A stretch of DNA of 64,000 nucleotides from Ceraceosorus guamensis (lineage: Eukaryota > Basidiomycota > Exobasidiomycetes > Ceraceosorales > Ceraceosoraceae): positions 62,001 through 126,000 of the forward strand of contig NW_020290028.1 of the NCBI RefSeq assembly GCF_003144195.1, written 5' to 3'. This document shows positions 41,821-55,299 of the stretch, one piece after another. Within the stretch, counting starts at the first letter, position 1. Each line of letters starts with the position of its first letter. The translations under genes were made by a program, and so were the position numbers. The notes beneath the pieces are model-generated. The model was not told where the DNA came from and made no database searches. It was given only the letters and a program-made list of their open reading frames with translations.

Positions 41821-44800
41821 ATGGCGTCTCAGCAACCTAATCAATCATCGGTGGACCTGTCCACTTTGCCCTCCTACTCGTCCAGCTGGTCACACCCGCT
41901 GCGTTTGACCACCTGTTTAGCGGTGCAATACTCTTCTCGACGTTTGACAGAACGACTAAGAGCTCTGGAAAGCGGATCTACCAGTCAGGATCGAGGTGGG
42001 TCAACATCACAGGATGAGGACATCTCGTTGGGCGTCAGTCTAGAGAACGACGTCAAAGAACTGAGTCTTGGAGACGATGCAGCAGAGAGCGGGCGTATGG
42101 CCAGCCAAGAGCAGAGCTGGGCCGCCGAGAGGAAGCGTCGCAGCAAACAAGTCCTGCGAGAGGATTGGGAGGACTACTGTGCCAGGGTAAGTGTCGAATG
42201 AGACGGCCGCGGGTGCTTAAGCGTCCTCTACGATGAGCTTGAGAAGCTGAAACTCTACGTGCCGTACGCTCAAAGTTCTTGACTGCGACCTGCCAGCACC
42301 TTGGCATCTCAGAAGAGATCTTGCCACGTGAGTGTAAATCTGAACGGAGCCACGCCTGTGCATAGGCTCACCCTGCCAGCGTTCTCGTCTTGTCCTTCTC
42401 AGCTGGGGACACGTACCTCTCAGATATTCTGGACGCCTCAAGAGGCCGACCAGTGAAGCTTGCCTCGGATGCATCAGGCGCTACAGATGCACCTCAGCAA
42501 GAGCCCCAAGCAGCAGAGCACGAAACTGGAAGCTCTCGCGAATGGGCGACGAAGCACAACACCACGTCACAGTCCACGTCTACCGAGCCGACCGCCTCAG
42601 ACACCGCGGAGCAGGTTCAGAATGGCTCGACAAAGGCGGATGGCGTGGACGAAGAGGCCGTTCGGAAAATGGAAGAGGAAGCGACCACGACGAACGAGCA
42701 GCTGGCCGAGGTGTCCAAGCTGGTCTCTTCCGTACAGCGAGGTGAAGGAGCTTTGACGGATGAAGCCGGACAAGGCAAGGACGTCGAAGTTGTGCATGAT
42801 TTACTGCTCGTTGCGCTAGGTCTCGGACAGTACCGAGCCTCGGATGGTGCCACAACTTTGTTCGAGAGCGATAGTGTGTTTGATCCGTTTGAGCCCAATG
42901 CGGGCTCTGGAGCCAAAGATCCGCACAGACCAGCAAAAGACGGACACGCTGAAGAAGAGGAGCATTACGCTTCACATGATACCGAGAAGAGCACACATAG
43001 GCTTGCTACTGGAGAGTCTAGGCCTTCTCCACCACCCATCCCGGAGGCGTCCACACCTCAGCAAGACGCCACCAATGTCGGCGCCAAGACCTGGAGCGCG
43101 ATCAGTGGCGGAGCAAAGACAGGTTGGCGAGGTGTGTCGGGCGCAGCGAGAGATGGAGCCAGCTTTTTGTCCTCCGGAGCTAAAGACGTGAAAGCTAGCG
43201 CCGCTGGCAAGGCGGAGGTTGCTCAACCTGGGGAGAGAAAGTCTGCGAAAAAGACACCGACCAAGCCGAACGATCCCTTTCGATACGATGCGAGGGCCCG
43301 AGCGGTAATTTGGGTCGCCGCGCTCTCTATGGGTATCGAGACACGGGAAATCACCGGCGCAGAAAAGGTGATGGCTCAGAGTGTTTACTTTATCATGGAG
43401 GAAGGTCGATCGAGGGCTCAGAAGGAAGGCAAGAGCGATCCTCTGGTCGAAGCCAACTTGCTGAAAGCTGCAAGTAGCTCTTCGACGAGCGACGAAGCTG
43501 CCAACGCTCGCAAAGACTGGATGAACAGAGCTTCAGAACAAGCCGTAACAAAGGAAAAGTCGAAGGCGAATTGGGGAAAGTGGGCGGCCACCGGTGCTGG
43601 CTTCGCTATAGGTGGCGTGGCTATCGGCTTGACGGGTGGACTGGCAGCTCCTCTTGTCCTTCCGGCTCTGGCAGGACTCACCGGCGTGGGCTTTCTCGCT
43701 ACCACCGGTGGAGTAGTCATGATGGGGACGCTTTTGGGTGCGTGGACATCTTAGAATGCGGACGATGTCATGGCTCAGACTTGCTGATGAATTTCTACGT
43801 CACAGGTCTTGGTGGAGGTGGACTCGCAGGATACCGCATTACTCGGCGGTTGAGAGGAGTCTCAGACTTTGCCTTCTCCGAGATCAGCTCAAATGCTGCG
43901 CGCGAAGCGGGCTTAGCGATCCCCTCGCTCAACGCGACCATCTGTGTCAGTGGCCTCATCTTAGACGAGAGACAGCAGACGGGCATATGGGCCGATGCAT
44001 TGAGCGAATCGAATGCGCCCGAAGAATTGGCGTCGCGATCCGGCAAGGATCAAGAGGCTGACGATGAGGCGGCAAATAGAAGGGTGAAGGGGTCCGAAGA
44101 TGCCGACATCTTTGCAGTCGAGTGTGAGAAGCAGGCCATGGCTGAAGCAGGGCGTGGCTTGAACACCTACACTCGAGACGCGCTCATCAGGACGGGTGCG
44201 AGCCAGGGTGGTCAAGCTGTTCTGAAAACCACTGCTTTGGCTGGCCTGGCTGCCATTACGTAAGTGGCCCCGGTACCTTTTGTGATCTCTCCTCTTGCTC
44301 ACCATCTTATCTTGTGCAGCCTACCACTTACGGTCTACTCGGCCGCTTCAGCTGCGCTGGACTCGTACTTTGTTCGCGCCAAAACCCGCTCTCACAAAGC
44401 TGGTTTGTTACTGGCCGACGTTCTCAAGGACAAGGTGCAGGGAGAAAGACCAGTCGTGTTGATCGGCACTTCCTTGGGTTGCACCACCATCTTGACCGCC
44501 TTGCTCGAGCTCGCTAAAGAACCCGACAATGCCAAGCTCGTCAGCGATGTCTTTCTCATTGTGAGTTGACTTGGGGGCGTTCAGAGACCAGAGTGCGCTC
44601 ATGTCCGTTACTGCACTTTCCCTCGTAGGGCGCACCCATCACACCGTCGCTCTCGGAGCTCAAACAAGCCCGAAGCATCGTCTCTCGTCGATTTGTGAAT
44701 GCTTTTTCTTCTAAAGACATGGTTAGTGCTCATCCTCCTCATCGTTTAGTGTCACCAGGCCGTTGAATCTCGACTTGTACCCCAATCAGGTCTGCTCTAT

Positions 44801-45005
44801 CGCTGCCTACCTCGGCTCTACCTTTAGCCTGGAGGACGTAAAGTCAGGTCGAATCTTGCCACGCGTATTGGGCTCCAGAGCTTGCCTGGGCGTGCCTGGA
44901 CTCGAGAATGTCGACATTGCGGATCTGGCACCTGGGCATTACGACTTGCTCGCGCCTGGTGTCCTCGCTCAAATACTGGAGCGCCTTGGGGCTCTGACGG
45001 ACTAA
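41821..45005 (+). CDS. TMCO4-like DUF726 membrane protein with alpha/beta-hydrolase motif
   Basis: Homologue of animal TMCO4 and yeast Mil1/YFL034W. The family has an alpha/beta-hydrolase-like domain and is linked to Golgi/membrane traffic; no reaction is established. Model: join(41821..42186,42276..42327,42403..43737,43806..44259,44320..44560,44629..44721,44790..45005), 918 aa. Exon 2 (52 nt) encodes FLTATCQHLGISEEILP. Two adjacent hydrophobic Gly-rich stretches (about 535-600) lead into LGGGGLAGYRITRRLRGVSDF, a DUF726 hallmark. Then come IPSLNATICVSGLILDERQQ, the nucleophile-elbow-like GTSLG in PVVLIGTSLGCTTIL (about 784) and GAPITP. The long acidic middle (about 140-390) is disordered. The acceptor of intron 1 (CTCAAAG) lacks a good pyrimidine tract but is needed for frame and conserved residues. 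Confidence 0.88.
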
Positions 45006-46431
45006 TTTCTCAATCATCATTGTCTGCGCGAGCACGATGCTTGGCATCATGGATAGTCACATTTCCGGCGTGAACATGTGCCAAAATCTGCAGTCAGAGC
45101 GTAGATGCTCTGGGTGGGATTCCTGTACCTGCCGCCGGCGCCGTCCTTGCGTGGCGGCTGAGTCACCTCGCGACTGTCGAGCGCACTTTCTGCGCCTACG
45201 AAGCTGCATTTTCGATTTCGCCATCGCTAGGCCGCTCCCCGATCTAGGCTGATTAAAGTTTCATTTAGATGCCAAGATCTTGCTTGACCGAGGCCTTCGC
45301 ATTTATTATTTGTGAGCTGTGCTTTCAGATGCTTCTGACCTTGCCTAATGTGAAGAACCACAAGCGGTCACTACTACCACATCACGACGACGACAGACCT
45401 GCCGAGATGCGCTCCTTCGACCAGGTACCTGCGATTGGTCTGATACTTGCGGGCATTGGAGGCACGTGCACAACGGAATTGCCGACGTCATCCTCAGCAG
45501 TAGAGCAGGAGGTGTGAGTCTGGGCGTGTTCCCAAGCTGCTCGTGTTCTCGAGCTCAGCGACTTCGTCATCAACAAGCCCTCATCGGCGATGGGGTCCGC
45601 AGTGGACAGAGGTGGCGAATGGCCGCTACTCCATCAAAGCTCTGAACAGATTCAGAGACAAGATCATCTTTCATGGCGGACGACGGAGAAGAGAGGCAGA
45701 CATCCGTGAAGAGCGTACTTGGAGATATTCTAGTCCTTGCCATGATACTCAAGCCGGGGCCCAGAGACAGCGCGGCGCAAAGGCCGACGATGGTCTGAGA
45801 GTCATCGCTCTACCACCAAACTCCACTGGCTCGGTTTCTCCACGAGTTGCGCTATGCTCAAAGGACCCACGCGCAGGGAATGCCCAGGGAGCAACGTCGA
45901 TAAAACCCTTGAATCCATGCCGACTCACACTCGTGCGGTGATGAGTGGATCGAATGATGAAGGAGACGAAGAAGTATCTTAGTCAGAGGCGTTCTTGATC
46001 ACAACCCCGATTCAGATTCAAAATGAGTCACTGAGTGAATCGTGATGAATGTGATTCGAGTCGAAAGTCAAGACGCGCAAGACGCGAAAGGCGGCATCGC
46101 GTGGGGCAGGCCAACCGAGCCATCACGTGAGCCTCAAAGGACGCCTCCAGCTTCTCGGCCGGGAGGCGCTCGCGCAGTTCTGTGAATTTCAACTTTTTTG
46201 GCAACTCGTCCTGTGGCCGTCTGTATGCACACTCACGACTGCTTCAAGTTGGAGGCAGTCAGTCACAAGTGATCAATCGTTCTTTGAGCCTTGGCTGCCC
46301 TTCGGCTCCATCTTCTTGTCATCCATTCGGCCTGCACATACTGTCAGCCAACCCGGCACATCACACAAACAGTCGTTTCGAGCAAGGACAACGAGCATCG
46401 ATTTGATTGTCCGAACTCGTCCGCAGCAGAG
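45006..46431. other. 1.4-kb intergenic region, no gene assigned
   Basis: Between co-directional genes. Short open frames (for example 45543-45941 plus) lack domains. A cluster of GAATCGTGATGAATGTGATTC-like words, not all identical, lies at about 46020-46070. Confidence 0.45.
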
Positions 46432-47803
46432 ATGCTTCGCACACCCAAGCCTCGCAATGCTCGGAGCAAACGGGCGATGGAAGCTCGTGCGCCCCGAGAC
46501 TACGAAGCAGCCAAAAAGGCCATCTTTGTCACGGGTCCTCATTCATCTCGTCTTGTAAGCTTGGCATTCAAGGATCTGGCAGCGCTCAAGAAACCAGACA
46601 ATATACAATTCAACAAGAAGAACGATTGCCTGCCGTTCGAATCCTCCGGGACAGAGAGTCTGGAATTCTGGAGCGGCAAGAATGACGCAAGCTTGTTCAT
46701 CGTAGGAAATCACCAGAAGAAGAGAAAAGATAATCTGATATGGGCGAGGTGTTTCGATGGGAAGGTGCTTGATCTCCTCGAGATGGGCGTGCTGCAGGGC
46801 AAGGCTATCGCAGAATTCAAGGTAAGCTCGAATGGGCAGCTATCGACTGCGTGCCAAGCCGCCTCTGGTGTATTTCTCACTGTCCCATCTTCTTGCCACT
46901 TTGACGTGCCATCAGTCGCCGTTCTCCCCAACAATTGGTTCTAGACCGCTCTTTCACTTCTCGGGTCCCCACTTCTCACCGGAAGATAGCGCAGTCGATG
47001 CAGACGCACCATTCAGTGGAGCCCTGTCCATGTGTAATTCTGGCATTCACGCATCTTTTCAGCATCTCAAATCCTTGCTGATCGATTTTTACAGGGGCGA
47101 AGAAGCACCGCCGGCCTCCGGACCGGGGGCTGTTCCGGGCGCCGCCGGCAACTCTATAGCACTCAGGGATGGATTGCAGCACATCATCTGTGTCACCGAG
47201 GGACCCGAATTGGAACTTGGCGAGGCAGATGCGCCTCATAGCGATCCCGATCTAGCCAAGCTGTATGCTGCAGGAGCTGCACAAATCAAGGACTCCAACT
47301 CACCAGCAGACACCGACACGAGCGCATCCGGCCGAATAGTCTATTTCAGGGTCTATGCTCCTCGACCAGCCGTAAAGACTCAGTCGGGCGCGACACCAAA
47401 GATTGAGCTGCACGAGGTTGGACCTTCTTTTGATTTCGTGCTGAGAAGGAGGCGACCGGCTGATGCGACACGATTGACCAATGCCCTCAAGAGACCCAGA
47501 ACTGCTGCTCTGAGCAACAAGCAGGGCACGACAAAGAGGAAGAACATCCTCACGGATGATATGGGTGACATGCTCGGCAGGGTTCACATGGAGAGGCAGG
47601 ATCTCGGCAAGTTGCAGACTAGGAAAATGAAGGGGCTGAAGAGGGGCAGAGGAGAAGACGATGAGGAAGACGAGGACCAGGTCGGGAATGAGGATGAGAG
47701 CGAGGACGTGGCGGATTCTGGAGAAGAAGGCTTCGACGAAGATGACATGAGGGCGGTCGTGGATGGCGAAGACGACGACGACGAAGACGACGAATCAGAC
47801 TAG
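46432..47803 (+). CDS. RPF2: Ribosome production factor 2 (Brix domain)
   Basis: Nucleolar protein that with Rrs1 delivers 5S RNP to the 60S precursor. Model: join(46432..46821,46916..47803), 425 aa, one 94-nt intron. The start LRTPKPRNARSKRAMEARAP matches the family's conserved N-terminus, which fixes the ATG although the frame is open upstream. Brix-domain landmarks: ALKKPDNIQFNKKND, SLEFWSGKNDASLFIVGNH, KRKDNLIWARCFD, VLDLLEMGV, HLKSLLIDFYRG, GRIVYFRVY, PKIELHEVGPSFDFVLRR and GRVHMERQDLGKLQTRKMKG. It is longer than yeast Rpf2 (344 aa) because of an Ala/Gly/Pro-rich insert and a very acidic C-terminal tail (about 60 residues of Asp/Glu). Confidence 0.95.
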
Positions 47804-48201
47804 ACTCGCGCACAGCAATTCGCACTTCCTCATTGGGTCACCATGACCTGGCGCGCGTTTGGTTGCACGTGTTGCATGCTCGACACCTTGCCGCATCATT
47901 GCTGAGCGCGAAGCGTGTGTCGAAAGAAGCATGACCCAGAAGCGCTCGCACACGCAGAAAGCGTCAAAGCTCAGCAATCTGCAGCCCTCTTTGAGGATGG
48001 CGCGAGATGACAAAGGATTTCCTTGGCAAGACGATGACGACGCTTTGTGCCAGTCGGCGCTGAGCAAAAATGGGTGACATGTGGAGTGGGGCAGAATAGA
48101 GATGTACAATGTGGAACAATGACGACTATACCACCAACGACCTGACGAGATGTGCGATGTGCAAAGATTGGCGTAGCCTCAGCATCGCCGTGCTGCGTTG
48201 T
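47804..48201. other. Convergent intergenic region between RPF2 and the Zn2Cys6 gene
   Basis: About 400 bases, 3' ends of two convergent genes; nothing else seen. Confidence 0.5.
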
Positions 48202-51200
48202 TCAGCGGAACATGGTGGATTGTTGCTGCTGCTGCGGGTGAAGATTGCGAGAAAAGGATTCAGCGTGTTGGGGGGCATGGTGGGCGACAAAATTCGTGCT
48301 GGGCGTGCTGGCAAGCACCTGACTGAATGCCTGTCCTTCGGACGGTGTAGCAAAGAATGCGCTTTGAGCTTGAGGCTGCTGCTGTTGTAGATCATAATAC
48401 GAATCGTTCAGAGAGGACATTGTCGACGGCTCCGAGTATTGCATCTGCTCTCGCTGCTGGTCTTGATGCTGCAGGACAGGCTCGTCGTTGGACCGCGAGT
48501 CGGAGGAGGACCAGGCGCTGCGCGAATACATGGATCCCAATGAACCGGACAACAAAGAGGTCCAGTCGGGCACATGATCTCCCAGCATCGAAGCCAGCAT
48601 CAGATCGACGGCAGAGCTAGCCGGCAAATTTTGAGAATGCTGCGCCAAACCGGCGGGTCCTCCACCATTGTAAAAGTGTTCCTCGCTTCTCGGGCCCCGA
48701 TAGTCGGCAGCGCCTTGCATTTGCCATTGCGGAAGGTTCCATTCCACCTGCGCATTCGCTGGCTGCATGGATCTGGAACCGTCGCCGCTGGCCAGCCCCG
48801 CCAGGTGGTCGGGAAGGAATGAAGTGCCAGCGGGCGCAGACTGTCGCAAAGCGGATGCCTCTCGATCTTGCGCAACAGGTGCAAAGTGGGTAGATTGCTG
48901 CTGCGAACGGCCGAGGTGCGTGTCGACACCTTCGGAAATATCACCATTGAGAGATGAAGAGGTCTGGCTCTGAGTCCGTTGTGGATCATACTGAGCCTTG
49001 GCATCTTGGGTCCTCACTGACCCCAAGCCACCTCGTCGTCCCTGAGACTCAGGATGTTGGCCGCGTCGAGCCGAGACGAGATGAGAAACGGCTTGAGCAG
49101 CCGCCTTGTCCAATCGAGTGCCCTTCTCAGCGGCAGCGACGGCTTTGTGAGCTTCCATCAGCGTGGACCCGCCTTTTGCATCTGCCGCCTCTCCGACCAA
49201 GGGTAGGAGAGGTGGACCACGCTGCTTGGCGAGCAAGATGACTCTCCATTCCTCCATCGCGTCTGCCATTGCGCCGAGGATGAGCCCTGTGGTGGCCAAG
49301 ATGTTTCCAGCAGCGACACGGGCGTGGACGATTGGTGCCAGTGCAGCTCTGGGACCGTTTGTACCAGATGCGAGAGCGGATTGACGAGTTGCAAAGATTT
49401 CTTGAGTGCTGCGAGCTGCTTTGGACATCATGGTGGTGATGCCGTCGATGTGAGGCGACGTTTGATGCCATCCGATGATCGTTGCTGCTTGGGATCTGCG
49501 ACACGGCGGCAGCACCCGTCCCGAAACGGTCAGTGCAATGCTAGCTTCTGATCTGATAAACAGCTTTACTCACTCGGTACACGATTTAGCGCCATCGAGG
49601 AGCATCGCGCAGCTTCCAACGGTAGGGATACCGACGACATCACCGCCCACAAGGACTGCCCGCGACGCGCCTCCTTCCGCATCTGAGCGCCGCGCAAAGC
49701 TGGCATTGCGGATTGGTTTTGGAAGTTCAAAGTTGCAAATTTTGAGCCAAGATTCGATGGCGAGTTCGTTGAGATGTACCATGATGCTGTGTGTGTGATA
49801 GAGAAGGGGGACAAGTCAGCCAGATGAAGCCTGCCTTGCTGTTCGAGCTCGAGCCCTCACCTTCCCCAACGAGTAGCGTAGTAATGGATATTGGGGTCAT
49901 CTCGTACAAGCCTGACCACATCCGAGGCAGCCATGGGGCGATCTACAGCCGCAGCAGCTGTAGCTCGTCGTCTAAACGCCCTCGAGCCTACGCCTACAGT
50001 CGTGCTGCCCAGCTGTTCGTGCAGCATGCCTCCAGCCCCAAAGACGACGCGCTTGAAGCCAGAATTGAGAAACATCGATTTGAAAGAGTAGGTCTCCATG
50101 TCGAGCCAGTGCATGAGTCGCTGTGTGTGAGGATTGGACTTGAACTCCGCTGAGAGCGCAGGATACCGAGGAAACAGATCAGAAATCAATCTTTTCCCGT
50201 ATAGATTGCTGGACCGCATGCATGCGCGACTCACACAAGAGACGTTCGCGCGATTCGCTCAGGGCCTCTTCCTCCACCTCGAACTTGTCGCAGTGCTTGT
50301 GCACACAGCTCGAAATACCGCTAGCTGCTCTTTCCAACGCATCATCGTACAGCTTTACTTCCTGCTCCACCGCAAAAGTGTCGTGAGCAAGCGTGTGCCA
50401 AGATCGTATGATGAGCTCCAAAAAGTCGATCCTTCCAGCCAGACCCGCTCTCCCTATGGCCTGAAGCGCTCGCGATGTCCGCTCGACATCTCCATGACCA
50501 CCGCCTCCAGATGCGATGGAGGAGCAGAGCACCTGCACGGCGCTCACACCTTCCGCAGCAGGCGGTGGATCCAGCACGGCGTGATCTGCGAAAGCGGCGT
50601 GTGCTCTCCAGCAGCACAGGCTGTACCACTGCGCAGCGTCATCCACCGCAGCTCTGAGCAGCGTGTCCAGCTCTTCTCTTTCCCTCTGATACCCTGATCG
50701 CTCCTGATCAGTGATCAAAGCAGAAAGCCGAGGCAGAGCCTGAATCTCCTTTTGCAGCTCCAACACTTCTTGCGGTGCGAGGTGCAGATCCATCGACCTA
50801 GCTATGCTGATCGCGACCGAAATGAAGCCTTCTCCCGTAACGCGCATCTCTGGACGCAGATGAGATCCGCGAACGCACGATGCTTGAGCTAGGACGAGCG
50901 GAATGTGCAGTGCCAAGAGCTCGAGCGCAGCAATGGCGTGCCTGTCGCGCGGAGCAGAAGCCATGACGCAGGCAGCGTCTCGAGCAATGAGCGCCATCAA
51001 AGTCTTTCCAGAGTCTGTACTCTCCCGCATCGGTTCGGAGATCAGGTAGAGCACAGCGAGCAGCAAGCCGGACCAGACTGTAGGTTTGCTCTTGTGCGCT
51101 TGGCGCAGCACGGCTGGATCGGGTAGAGCAGGCAGAAAGACCAAATGCGTTTGCATGCGGGGCTCCAGCTTGGCTGCCAGTCCATCGTTCACGATGCTCA

Positions 51201-52194
51201 GCACATCGTCAGGGCAATCCTTTGTGCTCAGATGCAATTTGGATCCGAAACCTTCGTGATGCTGCAGCATTTCGCTGAGCAGCATCAAGGGTCTTCGAGC
51301 GAACATCTTGGCCGACGTCATGCGCTCTTTCGGCGGCCCGAAGCTGATCCGGGTCGTCCTCGGCGCGCTGGTCAGATCGGGAAGCGTCAAGCTAGACCCA
51401 GAGATGCTGTTACCTGCCGCTAGTCCAGGGAGACCTATCCTGCGATCCAAGGGAGAGTTGGAGGCTGATCTCCTATCGCTGCTAGCAGCTGCCACGTAAG
51501 CGGAGATGGTATCACAGAATGGACCGATGAAGATGGCTTTGGATGCTCCGCTCGTAGCAGGTCCTTCGATGGGTGATCCGCCCTCGGAGCGTCTCGAAAC
51601 ATCAGTACCATCGGGGCGAGCGCTGGGTGGTGCGGCGGAGGAAGGGTGACGCGATAGCAAAGATGAAGCGGCAGCAGCCTGCTTGCCATGCTCCTCATCC
51701 TCACCCTCTCTCGTTTTACCCGACGTCGCCACCGAAGCCCGCTTCCTGGCTTGAGTTGCATGTGCTGCTGCTGCTGCTGGTGAGGTGTCGATGTCCTGCT
51801 CTTTTCGCTTCACACCTCGTGCTGCCGCCTCTGGGCTATTGAAAGCGCCCTCGGTGCTCTTGACGACCCCCGCAGCATGCCCTTCCCGCGCCTGTTTCTT
51901 TTGCCGCTTGAGACCTTCTTGTGAGACGATGCAGTCTACGCCTAGCGTCTTGCACCTATGGCAAGTCTTTGCAGGTGGCAATGGATCTTCGGAAAAGGGC
52001 ACGGATGGGTCGGGAAGATCGCATCGGGTACGTTTGGTCCTGCACTCTATGCACGTTCTTCTTGCGTGCCCTCGTTTGCGCAACGAGCTGCTACCTGAGG
52101 CCGTGGGGGTCGAGGCTTGAAAGGATTGACTGGCTCCTATGGAGGCAGCGGGAGAAGCGCTGCTGCTGTGCGCCGAGCTGTGCATGTTTGACAT
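48202..52194 (-). CDS. Zn(II)2Cys6 fungal transcription factor
   Basis: Nuclear regulator of unknown target genes. Model: complement(join(48202..49495,49574..49786,49861..50149,50235..52194)), 1251 aa; introns of 78, 74 and 85 nt keep phase. The binuclear cluster near residue 48 reads CIECRTKRTRC, then CHRCKTLGVDC after an 18-residue spacer, preceded by basic RKRGHARR. A Ser/Ala-rich linker separates it from a large helical region with fungal_trans-like character (VWSGLLLAVLYLISEPM, FISVAISIARSMDLH, LDTLLRAAVDDAAQWYSLC, MFLNSGFKRVVFGAGGML). The C-terminal 350 residues are Gln/Ser-rich, likely an activation domain. The specific orthologue group is not recognised. Divergent from ceramide glucosyltransferase by 3.1 kb. 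Confidence 0.85.
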
Positions 52195-52592
52195 CTGCGC
52201 GGTGCACCTCTCTCTTGACAGGGCGGCGAGTATGATGGATGGATGGGCTCAAGACTGATCGACGAAATCGGCTCGCTTAAGATAGTCGTCTGACGAGCAG
52301 CGATGAAGGAAGCAGTCGTTGGGACAGGTGAGAGGCCAAGAGGACTGCGAGGACTGGCGTGGGCCGAAGAGACGGAGTGGTGTTGGGGACAGAGTGATGA
52401 GTCTCAGCATGGGCAAAGCTCACAGAATGACGAATGCAGCAGCAGCAGCAGGTAATCATGCCATGCCAGTCTGAATTCATGCTCCGCGGACCTACTCACA
52501 AGTCAAAAGTATTTGCGCACCGCCTATAGACACGGGAACCTCTCTTGGCTATGACTGCATGACCGTGATTGTAGGGTGGAAGTGACCCTTAC

Positions 52593-52593
<1 letters not shown>

Positions 52594-52623
<30 letters not shown>
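52594..52623. repeat. (CTG)10 trinucleotide repeat
   Basis: Ten perfect CTG triplets, about 400 bases upstream of the Zn2Cys6 start. Confidence 0.9.
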
Positions 52624-52626
<3 letters not shown>

Positions 52627-54015
52627 GGAGCCGCGCGTTACCGACTCACCATGCGAGGATGCTGTATGCTTGGGTTGCCGATGCTGATGCATGCAATGCA
52701 TGCATGCATGCATCAGGGACGCTTATTAATTGCGACCCGCACTCGTGACTGCAGAGCCAGCCCGAAAGCCACAATCGTGAATGAAGAAACTCCGACTGAG
52801 CCGGGGTTTTGCTATTGGTGCTGATTGATGGGTGCTGGGGGAAAGGAGTGAAGGGCAGGGGCACGGGCACGGGCATGGGCAAGAGGAAGAGGAAGAGGAA
52901 CAAAGAACTGGATAGGTGATTCGCTCGTCCAGCAGAGTATTATTGCCTTCACGATGCTCGAGTTCTGGGGGGCCTGGCCTCTTATGCGCAGATCGTCGAC
53001 ATCATAAGAGCCACGAGTCTGGAATCACAATGGTGGATGGACGCGCAAAGTTGTAGGCCCTAAAAAGCCGTGCTCGATCGTGTCCAGGTTGACTTGAGAG
53101 TGGGCGTGAGAAGGTGGCTCATGCGAACCATATGCAGAAGAGCAGCGCGGGATTGACGATTGTGAGTCCGTACGTCTGGATTGCCGCGATCCAGACGTCA
53201 CACATACACACACGCGCTTACACGCACAGCAATCACATTGCGCAGATCAATCGTGAATGTCTTGCTCGCCCGCACCTCGCACACGTACGTCCGGCCACCC
53301 TTGATGGTATGCTCTCAGCTGACCAAAGGCTCTCACAAGCGGCAAAGACGGCGGAGTGCAGCGCGACTTAATTGGATCCCACAGCATGCAGCTGAATCTT
53401 TGACAGCGAGATCGAATCTTGAATCAGATGGATCTCAATGCGAGAGGCTTACTGAAGCCATTCGAGGCAGTATGAGATATATAGAATTGCATCGGTACTC
53501 CCATGTGTACTTTACCCTGGTCGTCAAGCGAGGCTTGCTTGGCGTGCACAATCAAGTCTCAACGTTCCGGCCTAGGCTTCAACAAGAAGCGAAGTACAGG
53601 ATATCACATTCCGAATGTATTGTTTAACGGACCATGTCTTCTGTGCGTCGGCGAGACCTGTAGAGCGTAGTAATCGAATGAAGGACATGAAAAGCTACAC
53701 TTTCGACTTTGAATACCCGTTGGAGTGCTCCATGTGTTGTGCGTAGCCACGTATGCAACAACCAGTACTCGATGGCGCAGCTAGAGACCTCAGCTCTGCC
53801 ATTCACGTTTGTTTCTTTCCCTTTTTCCTGTGCGGGTAAAACTTGACACGAAGGCTTCATATGACTAATGTGTGCCCTGTGCAGGGATACGAAGATGGAC
53901 CATGAGGCAGCCAGGCACAAGCTTCATGGCAGCACCGGAGGGCCATGACCCACGCATGTGCTCGCTCGATTTCAATGGAGCGCTTTCGCCGCAGCCGTGC
54001 TTAAGTGACCCCGTT

Positions 54016-54027
54016 TTAGGGTTAGGG
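54016..54027 (+). repeat. Two tandem TTAGGG units
   Basis: Exact TTAGGGTTAGGG in intergenic DNA, the usual basidiomycete telomere unit. It may be a short interstitial telomeric remnant, a Tbf1-type binding site, or chance. Confidence 0.6.
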
Positions 54028-54860
54028 TAGTCTAAAAATGGTTGCACGTGCGTTGGGTCAGCCCTTTGCAAAGTCCACCATCACCATCATCGTCATTCGC
54101 GCATGCAGCACCCACACGCGCCACAGCAGCATATTTCCCGGACGCGGCTCGGCTGAAGCATTTGAAGCCATGGCTTGCAAGCTTGTGTCTCGGGCTGCGA
54201 CGCGCTGCGAGCGCGCCGAGACAGCATTGACGGTTGCTCAATTAATGCGCAACCATCAAGTCGTGATGAGTCATCTCGGGGGAAATGTTTTTTGCTGCAT
54301 GGTCGGATCCGAAGTGTTCGAAGATGTGCACGTTGCGAGTTGTATTCTGGCAGCAGTGGATCAAGTCGCGCAAGCTGCCGACTGAGTTGGTCAAGTCTCG
54401 CAAGTGACAGTCGGGAGGGGCGAGGCAGGTGATGTGCAAGTCCATCGAGCGCATACATTCAGCACACTCGTTCAGTGCATGTACTCTGGCACATCATTCA
54501 CGATTCGCTGAGCCACCAAAACTCAAAGTGCTCGCACCATCGCCCCGGCGTCCTGCACATCAAAAGGGAAGGAAGCACCGTGAAGGTTTAGAAAGCCTCG
54601 ATGCAGGCACCCCGCACTCGATGCACCAACCATTCACTCACTCGATCCCTCGAGGCTACATCAAACAACCTCTAATCTTCCCAGTCGGAAGTTGCGGAAG
54701 CTACAGCGATGACCAAATAATTTGAGCTCCAGCCACACGAAGCAGTGCCGGAACATGACCTTTTTGACAAAGATTTGCGTCCGCTGCTGATCAGTCTCCT
54801 CACTACGGTGCGCTAATGAGGTAGCCGAGCCGAATTGTTCGAAATGCGGTGCGAGTGCTG

Positions 54861-54884
54861 GTGAGTGAGTGAGTGAGTGAGTGA
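54861..54884. repeat. GTGA/GAGT tetranucleotide repeat
   Basis: Six tandem GTGA units upstream of the ceramide glucosyltransferase gene. Confidence 0.9.
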
Positions 54885-55299
54885 TGAGTGTGTGTTTGCA
54901 ACGTCGGCCCGTTCCCACGCCGACCGCATCGCTTATTTCCCGCGGAGATCCGTAGCTTGCCTCTCGTGACGCCACGGCAAGCGCCACGTACAGTCACGAG
55001 TGCTGGTGAGTCTGACACTTTCTTCTTGCCTCGCGCGCGCAAAACACACCTCCTCCACCATCACCCAGCACCACTGTTGCGGAGCGCTTCAGCACCTGGC
55101 CTATGCGCCATTCGCTTTCAGACTCGAGTCCTAATCGGAAGCTCGTGCAGCAGCGTCTGCTCGGCTGCGTGCTGACACATATCTGGACACGTCGGCAATC
55201 ACGATTGCTTGTCGCCTTGTCGGCCGGGTGCTGACCACCTTCTCGGACCGAACGGGCTCTCCTTCACCCATCAGCCACTGGCTCGAAGCTACGTGAAGC

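Larger units (their letters stand above)
52195..55299. other. 3.1-kb divergent intergenic region
   Basis: Between the Zn2Cys6 gene and ceramide glucosyltransferase. It holds a CTG triplet repeat, a GTGA repeat, two tandem TTAGGG units and many TCACGA/TCGTGA words (about 52745, 52777, 53157, 53245, 54499, 54996, 55195). Open frames of 100-150 codons (53181-53627 and 54038-54385 plus) show no domain. I assign no gene, but this is the largest unexplained gap outside the island. Confidence 0.45.

Noticed and set aside
54016-54027. Telomere or chromosome end
   Set aside because: Only two TTAGGG units with normal unique sequence and core genes on both sides.
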